A DNA stretch of 64,000 nucleotides from the NCBI RefSeq assembly GCF_008362905.1, contig NZ_VFJB01000006.1:124001-188000 (forward strand). The letters run 5' to 3'. The position numbers and the translations under genes are program-made. Positions 21,540 through 28,756 of the stretch are shown here, in pieces. A model generated the notes under the pieces. It ran no database searches. It had not been told where the DNA came from and saw only the letters and a list, made by a program, of their open reading frames with translations. The DNA is from Deferribacter autotrophicus (lineage in GTDB: Bacteria > Chrysiogenota > Deferribacteres > Deferribacterales > Deferribacteraceae). The first letter of the stretch is position 1. Every line of letters begins with the position of its first letter.

Positions 21540-22755
21540 AATTATATACAATGTTATTATTTTGATTTTGTTACCCATTGCAGTGCCTTTGGGTTATCTT
21601 TTTGCATTGAAGAAGAAAGAGGAAAAAGATTACTTTGAGAGATTCGGTTTTATTAAAATAGAAAATATACCCAAAAAGAGTATCTGGTTTCATTGTGCAA
21701 GTGTAGGTGAGGCAAAGAGTATAAAGATACTGGTGGATAGAATTAGAGAAGAATTGAAAGATATTTCAATAGTAGTAAGTACTGTGACATATTCAGGTAA
21801 AAAGATTGCTGAAAAAGAGATAAATCCTGATATTTCTTTCTTGTTACCCTTAGAGAACAGTTTGGCTATAAGTTATCTTGTACATTTGTTAAATACAAAA
21901 GCTTTTTTTATAGTAGATACTGAGTTATGGCCGAATTTAATTTACAGTGTAAGTAAAAGATGTAGCCTTTATCTTATTAATGGGAGGATTTCTGATAAAA
22001 GTTTTAAAGGGTATTATTTCTTCAGGTTTATATTTAAAAATCTTCTAAGACGTTTTGAAAAGATTTTTGTAAAGAGTGATGAAGATTTTGAAAAGTTTTC
22101 AAAAATTATAGGGTGTGATGAAAATTTAATAAATCTTGGCAACTTGAAATTTTTTGAAAAAAAAGATGTTGATACCTCAGATTTATCATTTTTAGAAGGG
22201 AAAATTATAACTGCAGGTAGCACTCATCGAGGAGAGGAAGAACTTGTTTTAGCTGCTTTTGAAAGTGTGGGGAAATATTTTGAAAAACTTATAATAGTGC
22301 CTAGACATTTAAACCGTGTGGAAGAAGTAGTGCAGATTGTTAGAGATAAAGGGTATAGCCCAGCAAAGTGGAGTGATGGGGATTTAGCTGTTAGAGATGC
22401 CAAGGTAGTCGTAGTGGATGTTTTTGGAATACTGGAAAAGTTATACAAGATTTCTGAGAAAATTTTTATAGGTGGGTCTGTGGTGGAAAATATTGGGGGG
22501 CACAATATTTACGAAGCACTGCAGTTTGAAAAAGTGGTGGCAATTGGGAAAAATATGTGGAATTTCAAAGAGATTTATGATTTAGCAAGGAAACATAATG
22601 TTGTTTATGTGGTGGAAGATAAAAAGCAGCTTATTGAATATTTCAGAGATGACTTTATGTTACCAGCTGATTTTGATGGATTTGAAAGAGAGTTGAAAAA
22701 AAGTTCTGAAGATAAGCTTGATAGGATACTTGCAGAAATAAAAAGGTGGGTGTGA
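21526..22755 (+). CDS. waaA: Kdo transferase (3-deoxy-D-manno-octulosonate transferase)
   Basis: GT30 enzyme adding Kdo from CMP-Kdo to lipid A precursor at the inner membrane. A hydrophobic N-terminal anchor (about residues 4-21) precedes the glycosyltransferase domain with WFHCASVGEAKS near residue 46; the C-terminal part has FIGGSVVENIGGHNIYEAL in two adjoining motifs. I prefer ATG 21526 over the TTG directly before it. 409 aa is typical. It overlaps the DUF374 gene and abuts the acyltransferase GTG. Whether one or two Kdo residues are added cannot be read off. Confidence 0.94.
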   Translation: MLIFRIIYNVIILILLPIAVPLGYLFALKKKEEKDYFERFGFIKIENIPKKSIWFHCASVGEAKSIKILVDRIREELKDISIVVSTVTYSGKKIAEKEINPDISFLLPLENSLAISYLVHLLNTKAFFIVDTELWPNLIYSVSKRCSLYLINGRISDKSFKGYYFFRFIFKNLLRRFEKIFVKSDEDFEKFSKIIGCDENLINLGNLKFFEKKDVDTSDLSFLEGKIITAGSTHRGEEELVLAAFESVGKYFEKLIIVPRHLNRVEEVVQIVRDKGYSPAKWSDGDLAVRDAKVVVVDVFGILEKLYKISEKIFIGGSVVENIGGHNIYEALQFEKVVAIGKNMWNFKEIYDLARKHNVVYVVEDKKQLIEYFRDDFMLPADFDGFERELKKSSEDKLDRILAEIKRWV

Positions 22756-23619
22756 GTGGAAGCTTTGTTTAAATTTTTTCAGAACCGAGATTTGACTACC
22801 CTTTATCGTTATGGAAACTTCCTTGGTAATATTGCATACTATGTCCTCAGGGGTAGGAGAAGAGTTGCAGAGAGAAACTGTGAAATTATTGGAATAAAAG
22901 ATATTAAAAAGGTTGTAAAAGAATCTTTTAAAAATACTTTTTGTTCGTTTATGGAGATTTTTTATCTTCATAAGGTGGATAATGAGTTTATTTTGAATAA
23001 TGTTATTATTGAAAATGAAGATAAGATTAGAAAATTATTGGAAAAGTATAAATCTGTTTTTGTCGTAAGTGCTCATATTGGTTCATGGGAATTCACTCCA
23101 GTAATTTTTAAAAAAGTTTTTAAAATAAATACTGCTATAGTAGGACGGCGAATTAAAAACAAAAAGATTGATGATTTTATTAAAAAACAGAGAAGTGCAG
23201 ATGGAATAAAATATTTTACTCATCGAGATGTGGCGTTGGAGCTTTCAAAACTTGTAGATGAAGGTTATGCCATAGGGACACTGCTTGATCATAGTGCCCT
23301 TTCAAAAGATAGTGTTTATGTGGATTTTTTTGGCTTGAAAACTTCCTTCATTGCAGGTGTACCGTTACTCTCTCTTAGAAAAAAAATTCCTATTCTACCC
23401 ATTTTTCTCATTAGAGAAGATGGTTACTATAAAATGATTGATTATCCGCCAATATTTCCTGAGAGAAATGGGAATATTAAAGAGAATATGGAGAAAGTTG
23501 CAAGAAAAATCAATGAAGTTTATGAGGATATTATCAGGAAGTATCCTGAACAGTGGTATCTAATACACAAACGTTTCAAGAGGGTAAGAGATGGAGAAGA
23601 GACCCGTAGTGTTTATTGA
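22756..23619 (+). CDS. Lipid A late acyltransferase (LpxL/HtrB family)
   Basis: Membrane-associated acyltransferase that adds a secondary acyl chain to Kdo-lipid A. The catalytic H-x4-E motif is seen in SAHIGSWEF near residue 103, and VRER-like and GTLLDHSA segments follow. 287 aa is within the family range. GTG start 22756 directly follows the waaA stop with AAAGGTGGG upstream. It overlaps gmhB by 29 nt. Substrate order (lauroyl or other) is unknown. Confidence 0.9.
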   Translation: MEALFKFFQNRDLTTLYRYGNFLGNIAYYVLRGRRRVAERNCEIIGIKDIKKVVKESFKNTFCSFMEIFYLHKVDNEFILNNVIIENEDKIRKLLEKYKSVFVVSAHIGSWEFTPVIFKKVFKINTAIVGRRIKNKKIDDFIKKQRSADGIKYFTHRDVALELSKLVDEGYAIGTLLDHSALSKDSVYVDFFGLKTSFIAGVPLLSLRKKIPILPIFLIREDGYYKMIDYPPIFPERNGNIKENMEKVARKINEVYEDIIRKYPEQWYLIHKRFKRVRDGEETRSVY

Positions 23620-24169
23620 TAGAGATGGTACTATTAATAAAGAAGCAGGTTATATAAATCATCCCGACAATTTTGAAGTTTACCCTTTTGTGTCTCATGC
23701 AGTCAGACTTCTAAATGTAAATGATATTTTAGCTGTCGTGGTTACTAATCAGGCTGGTATAGCAAGAGGGTATTACCCTATTGGTACAATGCATCTTTTG
23801 CATGAAAAGATGGAGAGTATTTTAAATGAAAACGGTGCTAAAATTGATGCACTATATTACTGTCCTCACCATCCTTCTTCAAAAATTAAGGAGTATGCTC
23901 TTGACTGCAACTGCAGAAAACCAAAGACAGGTATGATTGATAAGGCATTACAGGAGTTGCCCATAGATGAGAAAAATATGTATGTGGTAGGGGATAAACT
24001 GAGCGATATGGAGTTTGGCTGGAATGCAGGTTGCAAAACAATTATGGTTATGACGGGATATGGTAAAGGTGAATTAGTTAAACTGAAAAATTATGAAAAA
24101 AAGCCTGATTTTATCTGTGAAAATCTACTTGATGCCGTTTTGTTCGTCTTGGAAGATTTAAAAAAATAA
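23591..24169 (+). CDS. gmhB: D-glycero-beta-D-manno-heptose 1,7-bisphosphate 7-phosphatase
   Basis: HAD-family phosphatase of the ADP-heptose pathway for LPS inner core. The catalytic DxD is in FIDRDGTINK (residues 9-18), VVTNQAGIARG is motif II, and the zinc-binding CPHHP ... CNCRKPK pair typical of GmhB is near residues 97-117. Motif IV is VVGDKLSDMEFG. 192 aa. Its stop codon lies inside the downstream terminator stem. A histidinol-phosphatase role is possible for the family, but the LPS context favours GmhB. Confidence 0.92.
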   Translation: MEKRPVVFIDRDGTINKEAGYINHPDNFEVYPFVSHAVRLLNVNDILAVVVTNQAGIARGYYPIGTMHLLHEKMESILNENGAKIDALYYCPHHPSSKIKEYALDCNCRKPKTGMIDKALQELPIDEKNMYVVGDKLSDMEFGWNAGCKTIMVMTGYGKGELVKLKNYEKKPDFICENLLDAVLFVLEDLKK

Positions 24170-24188
24170 GGGGGACATGCCCCCTTAT
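24166..24188. terminator. Bidirectional rho-independent terminator
   Basis: A perfect 9-bp stem (ATAAGGGGG / CCCCCTTAT) with the 5-nt loop ACATG lies between convergent gmhB and the symporter gene. A run of A residues on its left becomes the T tract for - strand transcripts; the right flank is less T-rich, so it should work best for the - strand. Both gene stops touch or border the stem. Confidence 0.88.
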
Positions 24189-24189
24189 C

Positions 24190-25728
24190 TTATTCTGCAC
24201 CTACACCTAGGTATGTTCTTACTTTTTCTTCTTCAAATTTTTTCTCAGCTTCTTTATCTGGAGTCATGAGAGAAGCGATGATTGCCACTATAAAAGCTAA
24301 GCTCATTGATACAACCGCAGGGTTTTTCAATGGGAAGATTGGCTGTGGATTATGAAGCACTTTTACCCATACAGTAGGACTTAAGATAATTAATATTGTA
24401 GCTGAAATTCCTCCAGCCAAAATTGACCAAACTGCTCCTGCAGTTGTGAATTTTTTCCAGACAATTGATAGGAAAAGAGCGGGGAAGTTTGCACTTGCGG
24501 CAATAGCGAAGGCAAGACCCACTAAAAATGCCACGTTTTGTCCTTTGAAAAGAATACCGAGTAATACGGCTGTTACACCGAAAATTACAGTGGATATTCT
24601 AGCCACTTTTACCTGCTCAGATTCAGTAGCTTTCCCTTTTTTGAAAACACTCACATAGATGTCATGAGAAAGAGCTGATGCAGCGGCAAGAGTAAGTCCT
24701 GCAACAACTGCAAGTATTGTTGCAAAAGCAACGGCAGCTATGAAACCTAAGAAGGCTTTTCCACCGAGAAGCTCTGCTAGAAGCGGAGCTGCCATATTAC
24801 CACCTTTACCTATTTGAGTGATGAGATCTTTACCAACCAGTACTGCTGCACCAAATCCCACTATAGGAATAATTAGGTAGAAATATCCAATGAATGTAGT
24901 AGCATAAACCACAGATTTTCTTGCTTCTTTTGCATCAGGTACTGTATAAAATCTCATTAAAATATGAGGCAGTCCCAAAAGACCAAACATGAGAGCAAGA
25001 CCTAATGAGAATGAATCAAGTGGTGTTGTAATAAGTCCACCAGGATTAAGCATTGCTTCACCATACATCTTTTGAACTTCGCCATAAAGAACACCAGGAT
25101 TAAATCCGAATTTTGCAAGTGTGAGTATGGTCAAAACAGTAACTCCTAAAAGAAGAAGTACAGCTTTAATAATTTGTACCCAGGTTGTAGCAAGCATTCC
25201 ACCAAAAAGAACGTATAGAAGCATAACAAAACCAACTATAATTTCAGCAAGCTCATAAGGCATCCCGAACATAAGCTGAATCAGTTTACCGGAACCGACC
25301 ATCTGTGCAATTGTATAGCAAAGAACAACTAAAAGACCACCAATTGCAGCAGCAATTCTAATTGGCCCCTGTCTTAATCTAAAAGCCACAACATCAGCAA
25401 AGGTGTATTTCCCAAGATTCCTTAAAGGTTCTGCAATTAGAAACATCAATGCTGGCCAACCAACTAGCCAACCTACCGCATAAATCATACCATCATAACC
25501 TTTTAAAGCAACAAGACCTGAAATACCTAAAAAAGACGCAGCTGACATATAATCACCAGCCAAAGCAAGACCGTTTTGAAAACCGCTTACGCTTCTACCA
25601 GCTGCATAGAATTCGCTGGTAGTTTTGGTTTTTCTGGCAGCAAAATAAGTAATAACTAATGTGAGAATAACAACTAAAATGAAGAAAACTATAGCAATAA
25701 TATTTGGTTTTCCAACACTTGTATTCAT
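24190..25728 (-). CDS. actP: Sodium:solute symporter, acetate permease (ActP) type
   Basis: Inner-membrane Na+/monocarboxylate symporter of the SSS family. About 13 TM helices. Typical blocks are EFYAAGRSVSGFQNGLALAGD near residue 36 (two adjoining motifs), GDYMSAASFLG and AFATILAVVAGLTLAAASALSHD (adjacent blocks). 512 aa is slightly shorter than E. coli ActP. It follows a DUF485 gene by 10 nt, the standard actP partner. Acetate, pyruvate or a similar acid are the likely substrates; the gene symbol marks the family only. Confidence 0.9.
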   Translation of the reverse strand: MNTSVGKPNIIAIVFFILVVILTLVITYFAARKTKTTSEFYAAGRSVSGFQNGLALAGDYMSAASFLGISGLVALKGYDGMIYAVGWLVGWPALMFLIAEPLRNLGKYTFADVVAFRLRQGPIRIAAAIGGLLVVLCYTIAQMVGSGKLIQLMFGMPYELAEIIVGFVMLLYVLFGGMLATTWVQIIKAVLLLLGVTVLTILTLAKFGFNPGVLYGEVQKMYGEAMLNPGGLITTPLDSFSLGLALMFGLLGLPHILMRFYTVPDAKEARKSVVYATTFIGYFYLIIPIVGFGAAVLVGKDLITQIGKGGNMAAPLLAELLGGKAFLGFIAAVAFATILAVVAGLTLAAASALSHDIYVSVFKKGKATESEQVKVARISTVIFGVTAVLLGILFKGQNVAFLVGLAFAIAASANFPALFLSIVWKKFTTAGAVWSILAGGISATILIILSPTVWVKVLHNPQPIFPLKNPAVVSMSLAFIVAIIASLMTPDKEAEKKFEEEKVRTYLGVGAE

Positions 25729-25738
25729 ATAACTCCCC

Positions 25739-26032
25739 CTATTTTAGCTCACTTTTGAGCTCGTCCACAATCTTATCGTATTTTGTGTTAGCCCAGATAA
25801 CATAAATAACTGTTAACAACCATGCTCCAACGACAACTAAAACCCCCATTAAAATGCCCACTGTAGTGTACTGGCCGACTTTTTGGGCAACGAGTTGTTT
25901 GTTAAGAGCTATAGTAAAAACATATCCGTAATAGATGAAAAAAAGTATTGCAAGCATGATAAAACTAAAAGTCCATTTCGTACGTACCAATCTTTTGAAT
26001 TTTTCGGAATTCAATAATTGCTCAATATTCAT
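25739..26032 (-). CDS. DUF485 membrane protein (YjcH-like), symporter partner
   Basis: Short membrane protein with two helices, about residues 22-42 and 58-84 (97 aa). DUF485 proteins are regularly encoded just before ActP-type symporters, as here. The start is decided by the ribosome site: AAGGAGG at 26045-26039 directly abuts the first ATG (26038) but is six bases from the second ATG (26032), which I prefer. A second, perfect Shine-Dalgarno without a start lies further upstream (see findings). Function in transport is assumed from linkage. Confidence 0.9.
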   Translation of the reverse strand: MNIEQLLNSEKFKRLVRTKWTFSFIMLAILFFIYYGYVFTIALNKQLVAQKVGQYTTVGILMGVLVVVGAWLLTVIYVIWANTKYDKIVDELKSELK

Positions 26033-26388
26033 AGACATCCTCCTTGGTTATTTTTAAAAAACTTTTTAAATTCACCTCCTTTCATTTTAAGTTTTCTTTT
26101 ATTAGTTTAGGAAATATTAATTTATGAGGCGTAAATAGTATAATGTTTAATAATTGTCAATAATAAAATATTTTTCTATTTTGAGATGTAAGTATTATCA
26201 ATATGTTATATGTGATAAACTAATAGTTTTTTGTATTTCATTTACTATATATTAAATAAGATGAATAATTGGTGTTATTAATATAAAATAGTTTTGTTTT
26301 ATGATAATAAAATTTTAAACAAATATGCTAAAAATATTTAAAAATTACCAATGATATGTTAAAATTAATAAAAAATACGAGGTTGGTT
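26033..26388. other. Divergent promoter region between DUF485/actP and the DUF294 gene
   Basis: About 350 nt, extremely AT-rich. It contains the DUF485 ribosome site, an 11-nt perfect anti-SD complement (26072-26082, - strand) and a possible 18-codon leader ORF (26085-26029, - strand). Many TATAAT-like hexamers exist, so I cannot single out promoters. No strong hairpin was seen. The arrangement suggests joint control of both divergent units. Confidence 0.5.
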
Positions 26389-28251
26389 ATGCCTGTTGAT
26401 TTGGTTAAGTTTATTAATAATAACAATATTTTTTCTGATGTTTCCTATGAAAAAGTAAGTAAGATAATTTCACAATCAAAAATTTTGGAATTTGAAGAAG
26501 ATGAGGTTTTATTTTTTAAAGGGGATAAGTATCATAAAGGTCTTTATTTGATTGTAAGTGGTGAAGTTATTTACATGGACAATGATAAAGTAATATTAAC
26601 TCTTTTGGAAGGAGACTTTGTAGGGTTATCTGCTTTTCTTGGTAAAGGCTCTTATCTTGTAAATGCCCGAGTAAAAAAAGGGTCTTTTTTGGTTTTTATG
26701 CCTGAAATTTGTGTCTATAAACTTATTAATGAATCGGAGCAGTTTAGAGAAAAGTTCTATTATGAGGTTAAACAACGTTTGGATATATTGTGTGATAGAA
26801 CCGGTGAGATATCATTTGATAAGAATTATAAGCCGATTGGTAGATATATGACAAAGGATCCTATTTCTATTGAAGAAGATGCTTCGGTTTATGATGCAAG
26901 TAGGAAGATGGGGAAATATAAAATTGGCTCAGTTGTGGTTTTAAATAACAAGGGAGAGGTTAGTGGAATTTTGACAGCAAAAAATATTGTTCACCATTTC
27001 CTGGCAAAGACGGATTGTGACGATTTGAGTGTAAGTAATTTTATGGATAAAAATGTTTTAAAATTGCCTAAGGAATACCCTTTAGTGGAAGCTTTTATCG
27101 ATATGCAGTTGAACAATAAGGAATACATTGTGATAGTTGAAAATGAGAAGCCGGTGGGGATTATTTCAAATAATGATATTTTAAAATATCTTTATCAAAA
27201 CCTAAATATTTTGAGCATTAATGTAGAAAATGCAAACAATTTTGATCAGTTGAAAGATATTTATAAAAACTTATATAAGATTGTGGAAAAACTTGTAGAT
27301 CAGACAAGATTGACGAGTGAGGTGTTACCCACTTTATCTATGATTCACCTTGAAATCCAAAAGAGGGTTTATGAATTAACGGTACAGATGTTTTATAGTA
27401 AAAAAGGGATAAATATTGAAGATATTAAACATGCTTTTGTTATTATGGGAAGTGGTGCGAGAAAAGAGATGATGCTTGATCCTGACCAGGATAATGGTTT
27501 TATCTTTGCTGATGATATAACATTAAGAGAAAAAAAGATTATGATGGATTTTGCTAATGATTTGGTGGAAAACCTTAATTATGTGGGATATAGAAAATGT
27601 CCAGGTCATGTTATGATTATAAATGAAAGGTTGTCAAAAACATTGTCGGATTGGAAAACTGACATTGCAAATATTGTTAATAATCCTGGAAATATAGGGC
27701 TGATGTGGTCATCGATAATGTTTGATATGGGGTGTTTGGCAGGAGATGAAAGACTTGTTTGGGAATTGAAAGATTTTGTGGTGAAGGTAGTAAAAGAAAA
27801 GGATATTTTTTTGATTCAGTTGTTGGAGAAAGAAACACATAATAGAATACCTCTTTCGATGTTTGGAAGGTTTATTGTGGAGAAGAAGGGAGAGCATAAA
27901 GGGGAAATCAATTTAAAAACTCAAGCTCTTACTTTTATCGTGGATGTTACAAGAGCATTTATTTTAAAACATGGATTATTCGAAACTAATACTATAGACA
28001 GATTGAAAGCTCTTAAAAGAAAAGGGATTTTGGGTGAAGATATGGTGTTAAACGTGATGAATGCCTATGAAATATTAGTGGATATGATTTTGAGGAGTCA
28101 GATTGAAAAAAGTAAAAAAATGGAACAGGTTAATAAATATATTAATCCTGAAAAGCTATCAAAATACAATCAGCAAAGATTAAAAGAATCACTCTCGATT
28201 ATTTCAAAATATTTAAATACAGCACTTAAAGTTTTCAAGGGGCATCCATAA
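26389..28251 (+). CDS. cNMP-binding / CBS-pair / DUF294 nucleotidyltransferase-like regulator
   Basis: Soluble multidomain protein. Residues about 10-130 form a cyclic-nucleotide-binding fold (LYLIVSGEV, GDFVGLSAFLG); about 150-275 a CBS pair (GRYMTKDPISIEEDASVYDA; MDKNVLKLPKEYPLVEAF in two segments); then the DUF294 nucleotidyltransferase with GSGARKEMMLDPDQDNGF, where GSGAR and DxD-like DPDQD resemble GlnD-type enzymes; then DUF294_C. I start at ATG 26389 (MPVDLVK), with GAGG six bases upstream, rather than ATG 26356. 620 aa. Known: such proteins are often next to ActP/DUF485 genes. Inferred: it regulates the symporter by nucleotidylation or ligand sensing. Confidence 0.88.
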   Translation: MPVDLVKFINNNNIFSDVSYEKVSKIISQSKILEFEEDEVLFFKGDKYHKGLYLIVSGEVIYMDNDKVILTLLEGDFVGLSAFLGKGSYLVNARVKKGSFLVFMPEICVYKLINESEQFREKFYYEVKQRLDILCDRTGEISFDKNYKPIGRYMTKDPISIEEDASVYDASRKMGKYKIGSVVVLNNKGEVSGILTAKNIVHHFLAKTDCDDLSVSNFMDKNVLKLPKEYPLVEAFIDMQLNNKEYIVIVENEKPVGIISNNDILKYLYQNLNILSINVENANNFDQLKDIYKNLYKIVEKLVDQTRLTSEVLPTLSMIHLEIQKRVYELTVQMFYSKKGINIEDIKHAFVIMGSGARKEMMLDPDQDNGFIFADDITLREKKIMMDFANDLVENLNYVGYRKCPGHVMIINERLSKTLSDWKTDIANIVNNPGNIGLMWSSIMFDMGCLAGDERLVWELKDFVVKVVKEKDIFLIQLLEKETHNRIPLSMFGRFIVEKKGEHKGEINLKTQALTFIVDVTRAFILKHGLFETNTIDRLKALKRKGILGEDMVLNVMNAYEILVDMILRSQIEKSKKMEQVNKYINPEKLSKYNQQRLKESLSIISKYLNTALKVFKGHP

Positions 28252-28272
28252 AAATAGATAAGAGGGAAAGAA

Positions 28273-28295
28273 AGGCTCATTATTAAAATGAGCCT
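28273..28295. terminator. Rho-independent terminator between DUF294 gene and rpmB
   Basis: A 9-bp stem AGGCTCATT / AATGAGCCT with a 5-nt loop lies between two convergent genes. On the - strand it is followed by TTCTTTCCC, suiting rpmB; on the + strand the tail is weaker. Confidence 0.8.
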
Positions 28296-28308
28296 GTTAT
28301 ATGGGTTG

Positions 28309-28497
28309 TTATGCTTTTTGAACTTTACCAGCTTTAATACATTTTGTGCAAACTTTCTTTCTTACTACTTTACCATCTTCAATAACTCTAATTTTATGCA
28401 CATTAGGATAAAAAACCCTTTTTGAGACGTTGTGAGCGTGGCTAATTGTGTGTCCAAACATTGGACCTTTACCACATATATCGCATCTTCTTGCCAT
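28309..28497 (-). CDS. rpmB: 50S ribosomal protein L28
   Basis: Large-subunit ribosomal protein. MARRCDICGKGPMFG at the N-terminus and CTKCIKAGKV at the C-terminus give two Cys pairs, the zinc-binding form of L28. ATG 28497 is set by GGAGGT at the proper distance; the longer frame upstream would lie in the promoter. 62 aa is typical. It is monocistronic here, with its own promoter and terminator. Confidence 0.97.
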   Translation of the reverse strand: MARRCDICGKGPMFGHTISHAHNVSKRVFYPNVHKIRVIEDGKVVRKKVCTKCIKAGKVQKA

Positions 28498-28532
28498 TAT
28501 CTCTACCTCCATCTTAAAATGAGCGAACAACT

Positions 28533-28561
28533 CATATATATGAAAAACAAACTTTTTGCAA
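28533..28561 (-). promoter_or_regulatory. Predicted sigma-70-type promoter of rpmB
   Basis: On the - strand TTGCAA (28561-28556) and TATATG (28538-28533) are separated by 17 nt. The start of transcription would be about 30 nt before the rpmB ATG. A short inverted repeat ATGAG/CTCAT (28520-28536) overlaps the -10 edge. Confidence 0.55.
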
Positions 28562-28567
28562 CGGTTT

Positions 28568-28746
28568 TTATATAAAATTTAAAAATAATTTTTCTTCAAC
28601 TGCCTTATAACCTTTTCTTCTGATATCAGCAGCACCAAATTTGCAGTTTACAGTAGGAGTCCACCAAAATAGATATTGTAGTTATCAAATTTTGCTGTAG
28701 TGTAGAATTTTTTTATTTCATTTACAAGTATTTTATTTAAATTCAT
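28568..28746 (-). pseudogene. Frameshifted small ORF (about 59 codons)
   Basis: On the - strand an ATG at 28746 opens MNLNKILVNEIKKF and ends at a TAA after YFGGLLL. If one base is supplied near the YFGG segment the frame continues as WTPTVNCKFGAADIRRKG to a TAA at 28570-28568, giving about 59 residues. The downstream half looks coding (Cys, Trp, Gly and charged residues in a plausible mix). It lies between the kinase stop and the rpmB promoter. I do not recognise the family; a genuine frameshift, a sequencing slip or chance are all possible. Confidence 0.35.
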
Positions 28747-28756
28747 TTCTTTTGCA

